From Cephalopachus bancanus (lineage: Eukaryota > Chordata > Mammalia > Primates > Tarsiidae): a DNA stretch of 64,000 nucleotides. The stretch lies in assembly GCA_027257055.1 (NCBI GenBank), contig JAPVLO010000039.1:8648501-8712500 (forward strand), read 5' to 3'. Both the position numbers and the translations under genes were made by a program. Shown one piece after another: positions 1 to 36,200 of this stretch (position 1 is the first letter of the stretch; each line of letters opens with the position of its first letter). The notes below the pieces were generated by a model. It did no database searches. It was not told where the DNA came from and saw only the letters and a list, made by a program, of their open reading frames with translations.

Positions 1-3000
1 GTAGCAAAGGAAATGAAAAGTGGACACATTAAAGAATGATCGGGGCTAAAAGAACACTGGGATCTAGTGACGCCAGGACACGCAAGACCACAGGAGGCAG
101 CTTGGGACCCACTTTCCCCAGACCAAAGGAAAACGCGTGTGGAGAGCCAGTTGCTCGGACAACACTCCTGGGTTTACCTTTTGCAGTTTTCACACGCTAG
201 CAGGTCATCTCCTACCCTGGTAATGAATGGGTACTCAAACTATCTCCTCTTGCCCATCTGCACAGGGCAAGGAGCCACCAGGCTCTGTGTGAGGCTTGGC
301 AACCCGGGTCTTCCCGCCGAGGTCGAAGACACATGCCCAGCCTCTGCTCACCAGGCTCATGAGGTGAGCAGGCACAGCCTGCAAAGGAAGCACCCAGGAG
401 ACAGGACACTGCAGGCACATGAAGGAGCCGTGAAGCTATGTGGGAAATGCTCACACTGGGAATCTGGGTGAAGAGTATTATTTCTGCAACCTTTCTGTAT
501 ATTATTTCAAAACAGAGTTTTAAAAGACTTAAAAACGGAACCATGTTGAATTTCATTCAGAAATCCGAATTTTGAAAGAACTGACTTCTCTCAGTGTTCG
601 ACACGGTCTGACTGCTGCCTCTGCAACTAGGAAAGGTAGCTGTGGCTACCACATTTCAACAGCTTCCTCTAAAAACAATTCTTTTTTTGAGTTGAAATCT
701 CATTCTTTCACCCAGGCTGGAGTGCAGTGGCATGCTCACTCACCGCCACTCCAGTGTCAACCTTCTGGGCTCCAGTGATCCTTCTGCCTCAGCCTTCCAA
801 GTAGCCCAGAACTACAGATGTGGGATACCATGCCCAGTTATTTTTTATTTTATTGTAGAGATGAGGTCTCACCAAGTTGCCTGGGCTGGTCTCGAACCAG
901 CGGGCTCAGGCAATCCACTTGCCTCGGCCTCCCAAAGGGCTGCAATTACAAGCTGAGCCACCAAACCCGGCCTAAACACAATGCTTAAAAGCTGTTCTGA
1001 ATATTACAACACGGCAAAAGAAGGAATCACATACTCTGGCCAAGCAGTGGTGAATTTACTGTTTGTAATATGGGAAATAAGAACACAAATTTCAGACTCA
1101 GTGTGTTAATTCAAGATGAATAAAAATTCCCGCAGATCAAATAGAACAGAGGAAAAAAAGGGAGGGGGGAGAGGCAAAACGGCCATTTCTGCAAAGTAGA
1201 ATTAAGCCCATCCAGATGTCCTCTTATGAAGTGAATTACTTTTATTTAACTAGGAAGAAACAAGTTTGGGATATTTTCCTCTACTTGGATGCTTTCCTCA
1301 CACAGCATCGAATACTGAATTATCAGCAAATATCCACATCTGTTTTGTTGACAGAACATCAACTGCTTGAGACCAGGTGGGGGTGTTACTAACTAGCAGT
1401 TTCTTTGGGTTTAAGAAGATTTTAAGGGAAATAATGACTACTAATCCTTGCACGTCATCTCTCAAACATTTTTCTCCCTCTCCCAGGCTAAGGGGTTGAT
1501 CATTGCAGGGAGAGGGACTCTTTGCTGCCCGGGTCAGTTTGGCAGACATAGTTGCTCCACACATACCTCCCTCAGGGATTATGCTGGGCAACATGAGTAG
1601 GGGGCATCTGCTCCCCTCCAGGCCCAACAGCCAACTGCCCGCTTCCCACCTTTTCTTCCAATGCAAAGAGCTGGAGGGATTTAAAAAAACTTGTGTCAGA
1701 ACCTGCATGTCCAGACTCAGCACTGTCCAGCAGGCAGGTGACAATGGTCAGTGCTTGCCATCCCAGGCTGCCCTGAGAGTTCGTCAAGGGCTTGGCCCCG
1801 GCTCTGCTAAATGCACCTGCGGCCCAGCGAGGGGAAGACGCTGGCCGTCGGGTGTGCATCTCCTGAGGGCTGGGCTGGCGTCCAGGCCGGTGTCTGCAGA
1901 TGCCAAAGTTTGGGTCCTTCTCCTGGCACCCTACCTTCTCTAGTTCCTGTCACTCCTATACAACTAGCCGGCCCGTATCAGAACAGACTCAGACTCTCTC
2001 ACTGCGGTTATTATGGGTAAGAAGTAGGGACAGGGTTATTTGCTCTGCTGAAGGCTTTTAAGAAACCTCTGCAGATTGTGTCCGCTCGAAGGCTGCAGAC
2101 GGCTCAGGTTACCCATCTCTGACTAAGCCTTCTTGAACAGAGCGGGTAGGGATGGAGCTTCCGCTGACAGCTCACCCAGGAGCTCCTCTGCAACGAGACA
2201 TGCCTGCAGCCTGTGACGTCCACTCTCATATTATCAGACACACATCTATGTGATCACAAGTCCCCACCTAGAAAAAGAAGCCGGCCCATGGTGCACAGTG
2301 GTCTTTTCCAAAAGCTGGAAGTGAACGTCTACTTGACTCAATAAAGTAGCAAGCATGCCACACGTTGACGGTACTGAGCCCTTTTCTTTCATTGCAAAGA
2401 CCTGAGGTCTTTCCAAGGGCATACTGTTAGCACTGAATTACTGCCTCCAAGCTGGCCAGCCAGGCATGTTTGCTTTGAGGCTCTGCTCCCGAAGCTCCCT
2501 GTGTAGCTTCTTTAGATAGTTGTGGCAAAGGTGGGTCTTGCTGCTGAAGGTGAACTTTTTGCAAACCACACACACAACCACCGGCTCAGTCCAGTGTGAG
2601 CCTAAGTGGGAGGGCAGAGACACACTTGCTGGGGATTGCATTTGAACTGTACAGGAATAGCAGTACCTAACCTATGCATGGCTAATTTTTCAGTGACAAA
2701 GTTATGATTCCTAGTCTTAATGTTGCCCTTCTCGATTTTCTCCTCTTAGTTCCTGCATTGACCACATAAGTCCAGGGTGAAAGAAAAGAAACCCACCCAG
2801 AAACCTCAGTCAGGAATCAACTGGCCACCAAGAGTGGTAGAGAAGTGGGGACAGTGCCCAGTGCACGGGAACAGCCAAGTTGGGTGAGGGAAGCCCCAGC
2901 ACTCCAGACCTCTGGGGAGCAGCCTCTGATGCCCTACAGTAGCATGACACAGAAGGAAGCCCCCAGGTCAGCATAAGGGGTCACTCTGCGCCCTGGCACT

Positions 3001-4269
3001 TCTGGGATGTGTGACCTTGGTCCAGCCCTATCCAGTTCTCAGGGCCAGTTCTCCTCCCATTAAAATGCCTTGGGTCAGTCTGAGCTCTAATATCTATGCA
3101 CGTTTGCATCCCTTAAGCTGAGAGCTTTTAAATCAGTTCTGGTGGAGCCTGAACATCATAATAGACAACAGCATCTTGACAGACAAAACCCAAACGCAAA
3201 AGAAACCACAGCAAGTAGAAATGACACAAGATACTATTTTTTTTTTATAAACGTGATTTAAACTAAACTAGGGCATAAACCACTCTGGTTTCAGAAAAAG
3301 CCAAAATACTGAAACAATCTTTCATTTCAATACTAAAGTCAAGAATGTCTTAAGCCAAATTAATTGAAAAGGAATTTAAACTCACTTGATAAGATGCTTC
3401 CTATTCATACATCAAAGCGCATCACTCAACTCCTAGACTGACAGAATTTCTGAGCATAGAGATCATCTAGGGCAATTCACTCCTTTCACTGATGGAAAAT
3501 CAAAATCCAGAGCGGGCCTGCGACGTGGCCAAGGTCACAGAGGCACAGCAGGGTTGGGAACCCAAGATCCCCGAATCCGCTTCACTTGTGCTCGGGTTTC
3601 TGACCAAGGGCGAGGCTCTGGGTCCTGCACACAGTCAGAGATAAATATTTTATGGTGAATGAGTAAAACTAAGTGGTATTCCCTACAGTGCATGGTTCTT
3701 CTAACTGGGTTCATAAATAAGCGATTTCCAGGTTATGGAGACATCCTAGAACACAATTAAATACTTCAAAATTCCATTTTTAACTCCTCAGAAGCCAGAG
3801 TGTAGCTTCTTAGGCTTATCCACATCAGGTATCAGTCTTATCAAGTAAGGGAACCAAGGGACAAAGAAATCCCCCTCCAGAGCCTACAAGCCTTTCACCT
3901 GGTGACAGAGGAACAGCCAGCCTGCAGCTTTAGTTCTGTGTTTATATCAATCACCAAATTCAACCATGTCACACACAGATCTTCAATGTACTGGATTAGG
4001 GACAAGGAACAACAGACCTCTTCCCGCTGCAGTACCGTGGGAAAACCCGGGATTCCTTTTCTGGGAGGGTTCAGGATAGTAGGGCAGTGAACACAGGCAG
4101 AAGCTGGGGTCTGGGAAATGGGTTTGGCTGAACACACAAGAAGAGCTCCGGGAACTGGTGCCGAGGGGAAGGTGGGTGGAGGCGAGAGAGGCCTGCGGGA
4201 GGCTGGCTGGTTCCCAGGGCGCCAGGTCGGGAGGAGCGGGCCAGGACCCAAGCCTGGACCTGCCTGAGG
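1..4269 (-). other. MAPK8IP3: MAPK8IP3 intron 1 (part)
   Basis: No MAPK8IP3 exon 2 (expected to start KFIEFEDALEQ) is visible here, so this is taken as intron. It holds one old Alu at 682-972, a MIR-like stretch near 3440-3600 and a 67-codon unexplained open frame at 2438-2641. The rest looks like unique sequence with no recognised feature. Confidence 0.7.
682..972 (-). mobile_element. Alu SINE, old and diverged
   Basis: Reads on the plus strand as a T-run, 'cccaggctggagtgcagtgg' and an end in 'aacccggcc', so the element points to the minus strand. It is strongly diverged and lies in MAPK8IP3 intron 1. Confidence 0.85.
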
Positions 4270-6050
<1,781 letters not shown>

Positions 6051-6470
6051 TTATCTTTAAGCCTTTAAAATTTTTTAAATTTCATTTTAAAGATGCGGGG
6101 TACAATTCAGGGTTAGGCATACAAATGGTCATCATATAGACAAAGTTTGGGCCTCACTTTGGTCCCCACTTGGCCTGTTTTGAGACTAGGTACCCTTATT
6201 GACTAGGTGTCGCTCCCACCCCCTCCCTGGCAGTCTCCCACTGCTGCCAGTCCCTTTCTAATACTATTATGGTAATTGTTCAGCGTCCGCTTATGTGGTA
6301 GCCTGTTTTTGTGTCTCATAATCACAACATCTGCAGTTTTTGCAGGTCTAACTCTGCGGTCTCGTTTTGGTTGTCTCTTGCTCAGGCTCTCCTTTCCCCC
6401 ATGCTGAGCTAGTGTTTCCTGGGACTTTATCTGTGGAGATACTTTGAGGGCTGAATTTAAAGTGAGTTGA

Positions 6471-6728
6471 AGTCGGGCGCTGTAATCCCAGCACTTTGGG
6501 AGGTGGAGTCGGGAGGACTGCCTGATCCCGGGGGTTCCAGACCAGCCTGGGCAATTTGGTGAGACCTCGTCTCTACAATAAATAAAAAAACAAGCTGGAT
6601 GTTCAAGCTACTGTAAGGATGAGATGGAAGGATCACCTAAGCCCACCACGTCCAGGCTGGGGTGGCCATGGGGGTGCCACTGCTCTCCAACCTGAGTGAC
6701 AGAGTGAGACTCCAACTCAAATAAAATG
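6471..6728 (+). mobile_element. Alu SINE
   Basis: Plus-orientation Alu: 'tgtaatcccagcactttggg' at the left, 'gacagagtgagactccaact' and an A-rich tail at the right. The first bases of the left arm are shortened. Confidence 0.85.
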
Positions 6729-7816
6729 AGTTGTTCCAGAAGATTTGCATTTTTTTTTGCTGGGCACCTGGGACACCGCGAACCCAAGACTAAACTTTCA
6801 GTTTGGGGGCCACACAGGTAGTATTAATTCTGACCAAAAATCCATCAGTGACTGCTTAATGCAAATTGAAATGGTCACCCACCCCCGCCTTTCACCTACT
6901 GAAATACTTCTAGGTCAGTTCAGATCCCCTCATTCTAACCTGATTGCACCAAAACGATAACTCTCCTGTAACTGACTTCCTAACTCCTACTGTATCATTT
7001 ACATTTTCTCCTTGCAACATAATTCGCTGTACAGATGTTCACCCACCCCACTAAAGACAAATTGAGGTTTCAGTCTCAGATTCAAATTGCCTGGGATCCT
7101 CAGTGACTTAGTTTTCCCAAGTCTCTATTTCCAAGCCGGTAAAACTGAGGTTACAGTATTACCAACGTATTAGGACTCTGAGCTAATCCATGAAAGGGGC
7201 ATAGCACCATCATTAGCAGATAGTGTGCAATAAATGTTATGTAGAATTGGTAAGTTTTCTAAAGCCAAAATGTCAAGGCAGGACAAATGTGTATTTCTTC
7301 CTGGTGAACAGGTTAGACCACGCTTGAATTTTGGGGGATGTATAAGACTTCCACTTTATACCTTTTCCAGAAATTTGACTCCTTTGAATTCCTGAGGTAA
7401 CACACTACAGCAGGGGCAACCCTCACTCCCACAGGGAGGCCAACTGACTTGGTCAATTAACTTCATTCATTTTTATTACATGATGGGATCAGATATTACT
7501 TGAAGTTGGCTAAAACAAAATGAAATTTTAATAGGATGACATGCTGGATAATTCTCAATGCTTACAGAATAGTAAAAACTGGTCTGCTCCTCAAAGTTGG
7601 AGCTAATCGAATTAGAACTTCTTGCAATAGACTTCTTTCCAAATTTGGAATGATTATTTAGGTTACAACTTTTTCTTCTCATTAAAAGACCCTGAAATGG
7701 AAGATGGTCACACAAGTTTCCAAAGTTCTACTTTAAAGTATCTGCTCCTAATGCTTACCAAAAAGTCACCTAGGTCCCTATGATGTCCCTCTCATCTCTT
7801 CATGAGCTGAATTTTA

Positions 7817-8089
7817 CTATTTTTGAGTCAGTGTCTCACTCTTGTCACCCAGGCTGGAGTGCAGTGGCACCATCACATCTCATCACAGCCTTGACCTAGT
7901 GGGCTCAGGCGATCCTTCTGCCTCAGCCTCCCAATCTGGAACTGCAGGTGTGTGCCACTGAGAGTGGCTATTTTAAAAAATTTTTGTAGAGGTGAGTCTA
8001 GCTTTGTCACCCAGGCTGGTCTCAAGCCATTCTCCTGCCTCAGCCTCCCAAAATGCTGGGATTATAGGCGGGAGCCACCATGACTGGCC
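7817..8089 (-). mobile_element. Alu SINE
   Basis: Minus-orientation Alu starting at a short T-run, with 'cacccaggctggagtgcagt', and ending near 'catgactggcc'. Moderately diverged. Confidence 0.85.
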
Positions 8090-8358
8090 ATGAGTTGAAT
8101 TTTAGATGGCATCTTTAGATAGCACTTTTCAACTACATATAAAATGAGAATATTTCATTAATAATCTCCAAGATGGTAAGGATTAGGAGGATATGAGTTC
8201 AGAAGAAATGGATTAGCTAATATAGGAGGAATTATATACATGCTTGCAAGGTTTGACTCACTGAGGTACATCACAAAGATAATAGAGTAAGTGACCTTAT
8301 ATCAAGAGCCTATGTATTTCTGGACAAGGCACGGGACATAAGTGGCAACTTTATGATT

Positions 8359-8633
8359 TCTTTTTTGAGTCAGAGTCTCACTCTGTCACTCAGGCTGGAG
8401 AGCAGTGGCATGCTCAAGGCTACTGCAGCCTTGACCTGGTGGGCTCAGGACAGCCTTCCACGTAGCTGGAAATATAGGTGCACACGCCACCATGTCTGGC
8501 TAATTTTTTGATCTATTGCAGAGATGAGGTCTTGCAAGTTGTCCAGGCTGATGTCAAACCCCTGGGCTGGGCAATCCTCTTGCCTCTGCCTCCCAAAGTG
8601 CTGGGGTTACAGGTGTGAGCCACCCTGCCTGGC
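8359..8633 (-). mobile_element. Alu SINE
   Basis: Minus-orientation Alu, T-run then 'gagtcagagtctcactctgt', ending in 'accctgcctggc'. Lies between JPT2 and MAPK8IP3. Confidence 0.85.
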
Positions 8634-9391
8634 ATGATATTTGTTATTCATGCTTTCATCTTATCACAGGTAGAGCCACCGTAGTCCTTCCAGACTTGGC
8701 CACTGCCTGGCCTCTGGAGACAGAGGAGCTGTGATCTCGGAGACTTCGGTGCTTGCCTGTGTCTCAAGCAGCTGCTACCAACAGGTAATTTAACATTGTC
8801 AGTGCCTAGTTCAGTTCTTGGAACGCATTCGACACTCCAAAACATGTCTGTGAGTGAACAAGTCAAGATGATGTTTCAGGTAACCCATATTGGTTTTCTT
8901 TCTAAGCCTTGGTTTTCATCTGATCTAGCAGGCAGAATGGTGTGGCATCTCCTAGAGAGAGCTATCCAGGCTGGCCATCTGAGAAGGTTCATACCCCGAA
9001 TCCAAATGACACATACAGAATCTTAAGTTTGCTTGAGAGACGTGTGAAAGGAGCCAATACATGAAGACTTTCCCTACAGGACTTGAATCTGACAAACTCT
9101 CAGCTTCACCTCACCTATTCATTACAAGCCAAGTCAGAGGCAGGTGAAACACCTTAAGGACACAATCAAGATGAGTGGTGTAAGAGAAAAAAGAATCCTT
9201 CATTTAACTTTAAGAAATGGAAAACAACACTGGCATATTCCTCACTCTCTACTCAAAGCTTTGAGAAGGTTAATCTCGGCATCCTCTGGCTAAATGCAAA
9301 AACAAAAAAGGCAAACTCCATCACTAAGGAAAAGCTGTAAGGGAAGGGGTGAAGACCAGGCATTTTGTCTGAAGACTGGACTACCGAGGTG

Positions 9392-9460
9392 CATGTGAAC
9401 ACACACGAACACACACAACTAACGGACAAAGACTTTGAGTACATGATTGCTAAATTTAAT
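9392..9460 (-). terminator. JPT2: JPT2 polyadenylation site
   Basis: On the minus strand an ATTAAA hexamer (9460-9455) is followed about 35 bases later by a GT-rich element (GTTGTGTGTGTTCGTGTGTG, within 9392-9420). That is the classic arrangement of signal, cleavage window (about 9430-9440) and downstream element. The AATAAA at about 7471-7476 is a weaker alternative because Alus lie between it and the gene. Confidence 0.6.
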
Positions 9461-11908
9461 TGAACTGTTACACCCAATTCTGCCTTGTAAAAATAACAAA
9501 ATGCTCCTATCAAAATTACATTGCGATGCGAGTACAGGCTTTTTGATACAGCTCTAGAAAAATGTTGGCACCAAATGCACTTAAAAAAAAGTTTTAAGGC
9601 TTGAAAAACATACAGAGACTAGTAATTTCTCAATGCAGCTTAGAGGTTGAGAACAGTATGCTGTTTTTTAATCTTCTAAACACAGACAGTCCCCAATGTA
9701 TAGAACACCTCCCAAATGCAAACCACAGCCACACAGTGAGGGTCACTGTGTAGTAACTCCTTCTTCTCCCAGTGACCAGGCCATCAGCCACTCTGAATCA
9801 GCCCCGAAGCCTCAGAGGGAAGCAGCTAGAGGTGGGAGGGGGCTGAGGGGAAAGGTTCTCACTGATGCCAAGGGGCTTTTGCTCTAGGTCGTGTTTTTTT
9901 CATTCCTATCCAGGGGTTCTCCCATCTCTACCCAGAAATTCCTCCAGGGGCAAGATTGGAGAGCTTCTTGCATCTGGCTGACAGCAGGTTGGGGAGAATT
10001 GTGGGCCCCAGTACAGTCATGCCAAATTCCTTCTTTGTAATCCCATTAGGAATTCACAGTTCATTTTCTCATTAAAAAGTTATAAATGGCAGTTTAGTCC
10101 CACCATCAGACTATTTTCTTGTAAGTTAAAGAAGTTAGTAAAGCTTACCACCATTTATAACATTTTTAAATGGGGAAGAAAATGCTCTGAATTAATGCCA
10201 AACAACTTCCTTACAAATGGACTCTGGACCACAACTTGAAGCATGTAGAGTTGCATGGGGGGGGTTTCTTGGCTTCAAAGTCTGCCGGGCAATCGAAAGG
10301 GGGTTGCCTTGTGCAGACCCCGCAACGTGCCAGTATGAAAGGGAGCTTGGCAGGCAGCTCCTGCAGGCACTCAGGCAGTGAGGTCAGTGAGACCCAGCTG
10401 AACAGTGTTGCTTTTCTAAATTTTAATGATAATTATGTTTCTAGCACCAGGCGTTAGTTCTGAAGGCAGAGCAAAGCTGCCACCACCCATTCTCCTCTGT
10501 GAACAGATGCCCACCCAAAGGAAGCATGGAAACTGAGACTGCAGCCCTTCAGGGGGACTGGGAGGAACTTCTGCCTGAAGACGAAGCAACATGGCCTTGC
10601 TAGCCCATTATCTCAGAAGCCTCAGGGTACTGGACAGTTGTGACTTTGCTGCTTAATGACTTCCTCTCCTGACTTTCCAGTGTCTTTCAGAAGCTTGACT
10701 TTGAGTGTGGTTCAAAGGTTCTGTAAAGCTTTATAAAGGGGGCCTACACAGCTCTTCTTCCTCTTTGGTATACCTGAGCAACTGACTTTTTTCTGGAAAG
10801 GTACCAGAAACAGAGAATCAACAGTCATTTATGTAAAGCTGGTATTTTTAAATAACCTTTTAGATATTACTAAAGAATCCAAACCCAAGAACCCAAGGTT
10901 CTCAGGTATCTCTTCTTTCCACCAACCAGTTCAGGAATGAAGTTAAGACATGAAGAAGCTGAATAAGTTCCTTACATGGATGTACCTGAATAGATTTTAG
11001 AAGTCCTACAGACATACACTCTGGTTTTTCTTTTGCCTTTCACTAAAAGTCCTGCAGAGGTCAGTGAACCTCATTTATAGGAAGGACTGTGGCTTGTGAA
11101 GTGAACTGTCCAAAACACTGTAGAACAAAGGTCTAGACGTAAGGCTGATGAGAGAAAAAAGAACAACTCACAAGCAAAACTGGCATGTAAAGGACCAGGA
11201 CCAGTTCCTTGTGAGAGAAAGGCATGAGATCAGTCAAGGTTTCAGACGGCAGAAACTGGGCACTTCAGAGAATCAGGGTACAAAATCCTCCCATAAAGCA
11301 GAGGACTGAGGACAACTTTTTGGTTTTTGTGAAAGCTGCCTAGGAAAAGCAATCAAGATGTTTCAAGAAAAGACTGCTGTACAAAACGCTGGGGATAAAA
11401 TGAAATGGACACATTGAGGCTTAGCAGCAGTCAATCAGGAATGAAACGATCTGGTGAAGGGTACGTGGCGTTGCCAGTGTTTCTTGTGCCTTGCTGCTGC
11501 ATCTCACTGCAACAGACGGTTGCCTTGGATTTCTTCCTGTCATTCTGAGTTGTTGTCAGCTGTTGGACTGCTGATGCAAGGACAGAAAAGAGCCCACTTG
11601 CCCAAGCCTCACTGCGGCCCTGCACCACCTGCCTGCCCTCGCCCATCTGTGAGTTCCTCTCACATCTGGAACTACAAATGAGTGAAGACCAGGGGAGTCA
11701 CACTTTCCCCACAAAGATGCGTCTCTTAGCAGTCTGGAAGGCACGGTTCTCTGTGTAGCTCTTGTGATGGCAATGGAGATGCTGAGCAGCCAGCCTCACA
11801 TGTGACCAACCCTTTCCCACCCCGCTCATCTGGCCTAAAGGAAATGATATATTCGATACCCTATTTCTGAAGTTTCTTGTCTGGCTACAGGTGAAGCAGT
11901 AGCTTCTT
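9435..11908 (-). other. JPT2: JPT2 3' UTR
   Basis: About 2.5 kb after the stop codon without interspersed repeats, which contrasts with the Alu-rich introns and fits a transcribed, constrained UTR. Short open frames in it have no recognisable product. The right end is fixed by the stop codon; the left end depends on the proposed polyadenylation site. Confidence 0.65.
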
Positions 11909-32790
<20,882 letters not shown>

Positions 32791-33060
32791 GTCGCCCGGC
32801 GCCGCCCTCAGCCCGCTGCGCAGGCGCTCCGGCCCGCCCAGGCGCAGGTACCCCCGAGGCCGCCCGCTACGCTCATTGGACGTCGCGACGCCAATCACGC
32901 CTCCGCAACCTACTGCGACGTGGGCTCTGCCCCTCGCGCCGCCCCAATGAGGGGGGGCCAGGAAAAGCCGGCGCCGCTCCCGCAGCCGATTGGTGGAAGC
33001 AGACGTCGATCAGGGCTCCCGGAGCTGCTATTGGACAGGTGATTGGGCGGGCTGAGGGGA
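32791..33060 (-). promoter_or_regulatory. JPT2: JPT2 CpG-island promoter with six CCAAT boxes
   Basis: CCAAT or its complement occurs at 32875-32879, 32891-32895, 32944-32948, 32989-32993, 33030-33034 and 33042-33046, the last joined to a GC box (GGGCGG, 33045-33050). This is a dense NF-Y/Sp1-type promoter without a TATA box. The start site is inferred at about 32.80-32.85 kb. The CpG island extends from about 32.04 to 33.15 kb, over exon 1 and the start of intron 1. Confidence 0.75.
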
Positions 33061-33279
33061 CAGGCCGTGGAGCCAAGAGCCCAGGAGAGGAAGCGAGGAC
33101 TGGGGGAGCGCTGGCCCAGACCCACAGGCTACAGAGGCCGAACTTGAGCACTGGCTCTCCCGCAGGCCCCTACAGGGCACCATGGACCCAGCAGGTACAA
33201 ACGACAATCATTAGATCAAGTATTAGTATGTATTTATACACAGTAAAAACATTTACAAGTTGAACTGGAAATTTAAACA

Positions 33280-36200
33280 GAAGTTTAACAGCTCGTTTAT
33301 TATATTAAATAACCAAAACACCTTTTATTCCCAAAATTGGTAAAGAATAAATAATATAATTTACAATATGGTACAAAAAATAATCAGGAAAGACAAGCAT
33401 TCTGCTTTATACATACACTGTATATGTATATTTATAATCTATAAAACAAATTCACATCTGAAACAAGCCAAAAACCTTTGATGATATGGCTTAACGATTA
33501 TTAAAGGAAACAGCAGTAAGTGCTGCTGCCCAGACCATAGCTCACAGCCAGCTGTCCTGCTAGAGAACAAAGGGCACAGGTTGCTGTAGTGCTTCCAAGA
33601 CTCAACTTACTTCACGTGCCTTACAAGTTACTGTGAAATTAGGAGAGCTCTGACAGCTGGGAAAGGTTTGCTGTGGGATTTCTTTCTTTTAATCTTTCCT
33701 TTTTTTCCTTAAGACAAAGTGCTGTAGTTCCTCACAAATGCACCTGTTAAGATCTAAATGCTTAAAGAGAAAGCGCAACTGTTTTCCTCCTCCTTTGTTC
33801 CCAGTGTCTTGTACTCCACAACTTTCTTTGCAGAACAAGTTTGGATTCAATAATGTGATCTAGTTAAAGAGGCTATTAAACGGAAAAGGACATCCTCCAG
33901 AAATGGGGCCACAGTACAGCATGGCGAAGAATGGGATTCTGATTCTCAGAAAATGGAGGCATGGAAAAGCAAGTAGACCGACTGATGAAATGCCCCCAAA
34001 GATCCTCACTCCCTGAGAAAGTATTCTACACCTACAAGATTCAGGAATATGAAAAAATCATGAAATCATGGATGTCATCTTGCCTCTGCATCTTCTAAAG
34101 GATGTAATGCTCAGCACTGTGTATTCACAATAAAGAATCAAGGCCAAAACACCAGCTTCCTTGACACCAGAGATGTTTAGTTTCAATCTTTAGAGAACAT
34201 AAATCAGCAGAAAGATCGTAAGACAACATTAGGGGGATTAGGGAAAGGTTTTTCTAAAAAACTGATCTCATCTTAATCACAACATGCTCAAATGCACAAC
34301 AGAAGCCACAGGTTAATACTGAGACCATCATGACTTCCATTGGAAAGGCAGAGGAAGATGCACGAAGTAGGTGGCTTCTCTGCTTGGCTCTCTTGAAAAT
34401 TTCATCCTGTAACAGTTGCCTGTGTTTGTACATTAAATAGTCAATTAGGCTGGAAGAAAATGCATCTATCGTTTTTCTGTTACAAATGACTCCATTTCCC
34501 CTTAATATAGCAGGCAAATGCATAACCTGTCTGGTTGTTAGAGAAGCAGAATTCTCTGGAATCCTGTCAGCTTTATTATCGAAGGAACGAGTCAGTCCAC
34601 TCTCCCCTCTTACCTACCTACCCATTGGATGATGATGGCTGCAGTCAGCTGGTCCCAGAGTTTATGCCAGAGAACCAAGTAGGAGATGCTGCTAAATAAA
34701 GAGCCTACAAAGACAGACCTTAATCTCCAAGGTTTTCCCCCAGTTATGTCACTGGGAAGAAGGTACTCCCAACAGAGAAGCAGCGCACCACCCCTGACAT
34801 CCCTGGTACAGTACCTATGGTCACCGGACACTGCTCCCAGCTCAGTCTGTGCTGTTACTTAGCATCTCTTGCCCTGGACTGTTGGGAGTATGAGAAATCT
34901 AGTAGGGGTCTAAACTCAGCTTGGTGTCTTAACTTACTGTAAACCTAGCAAAGTCAGAGGGAGACCCACTGATCTTCTTGAGCTCAATAAGATGCTAATT
35001 TCAAGAAGGCGATATATTAAGCACAAAACACAAGCTAGTTTACAGATACTCTAGCTCCAATACTGCTGTCTATGGCTCTTAATAAAGTGGCACCATGTTT
35101 CTTTTTACAACCTCCAGAGCTTTGGAACTGTTTTCTTAAGACCTTGTGTTAAGATCTGAGGGAGGGAAGACACCTTAGAGACAGGAGCTCTAAGAGACAG
35201 GAGTTCTTAGAGACAGAAGGAAGAAGCTCATGCCTGGGATCCCTTGGTCCTCTCCAGGTCCTCCCACTGGCTTGGAGTGTGTGGCCCCACCTGCGGTCTG
35301 CTGCTGGTGGGACTGAGGGTATCCGCCTGTTCAGCCACACCTAAGGCCTTTGCTCCCCCTTTTCACCAGCTTCCTTTTGCATGTAGACAGGAAAAGAAGG
35401 GTGGCGAGGGCCGGGGCTGGCCTTGAGGGCTGCCACATGCATGGAAGAAGGGGAAAGGTGGCAAGCAGAGGGGGTAGATTCATGTGTGTTAGAAAGGCCC
35501 AATCAGTCCCAAGTGCTTTCTCCAGCTGGGTGGGTGTGACGTAAGGGGTGAGATGGTGGCACAGGCATGACCTGCCCCCCACCACTGCAATGGTTCCAGC
35601 CACACTGGATATGGCTGGACGGTGGTCTGTGTGCTTGGATCTCCTGAGGCTGGGAAGGCAAGTGAGCCCTTGTTACTGCCATTCTGGGACAAGATTGGAC
35701 TTTGGACCATCTGCAGTAGTTAACGCTGGCCACCAGACGGGGCTCCAGGAGGAAGGCCACCAAAAAGACGTGGATTTGGTGAGCTCTGACCACATCGAGA
35801 TAGCTGAACCTTCATCCGGGTGTCCTGAACGGCAAGAATAACAACAGTAGGCCTCGGGGCAAAGGTGCGCATGAGGGATTAAATATATACACATCAGGCA
35901 TACCCTGCACCAATGCTTTCCAGGATCAGGCGAGATCAGGTGCATTTGGGGTGGTATTGCCACAGACTGCACCAATGCCAATGAAAGAAAGAGAAGGCTC
36001 TGAAGGAAAGAAAACTTTCCTTGCAAAGGCAGATTTGGCTCAGATGCCAAACAGTAACATACCAAAAGTTTAAGAACTTATCAGGAAAGTCTTATCTGGA
36101 GTCATATTAGTGCTTACAGGTCACCCCAATAGAGAGACTTAATACCTCAGATCACCTACAAGAAACTTGCAGATGGACATAGGAAGGAAACCAACTAAAG

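Noticed and set aside
35331..36065. Open frames of 90-130 codons in 35.3-36.1 kb
   Set aside because: They fall in the CRAMP1 3' UTR, overlap on both strands and show no recognisable motif.
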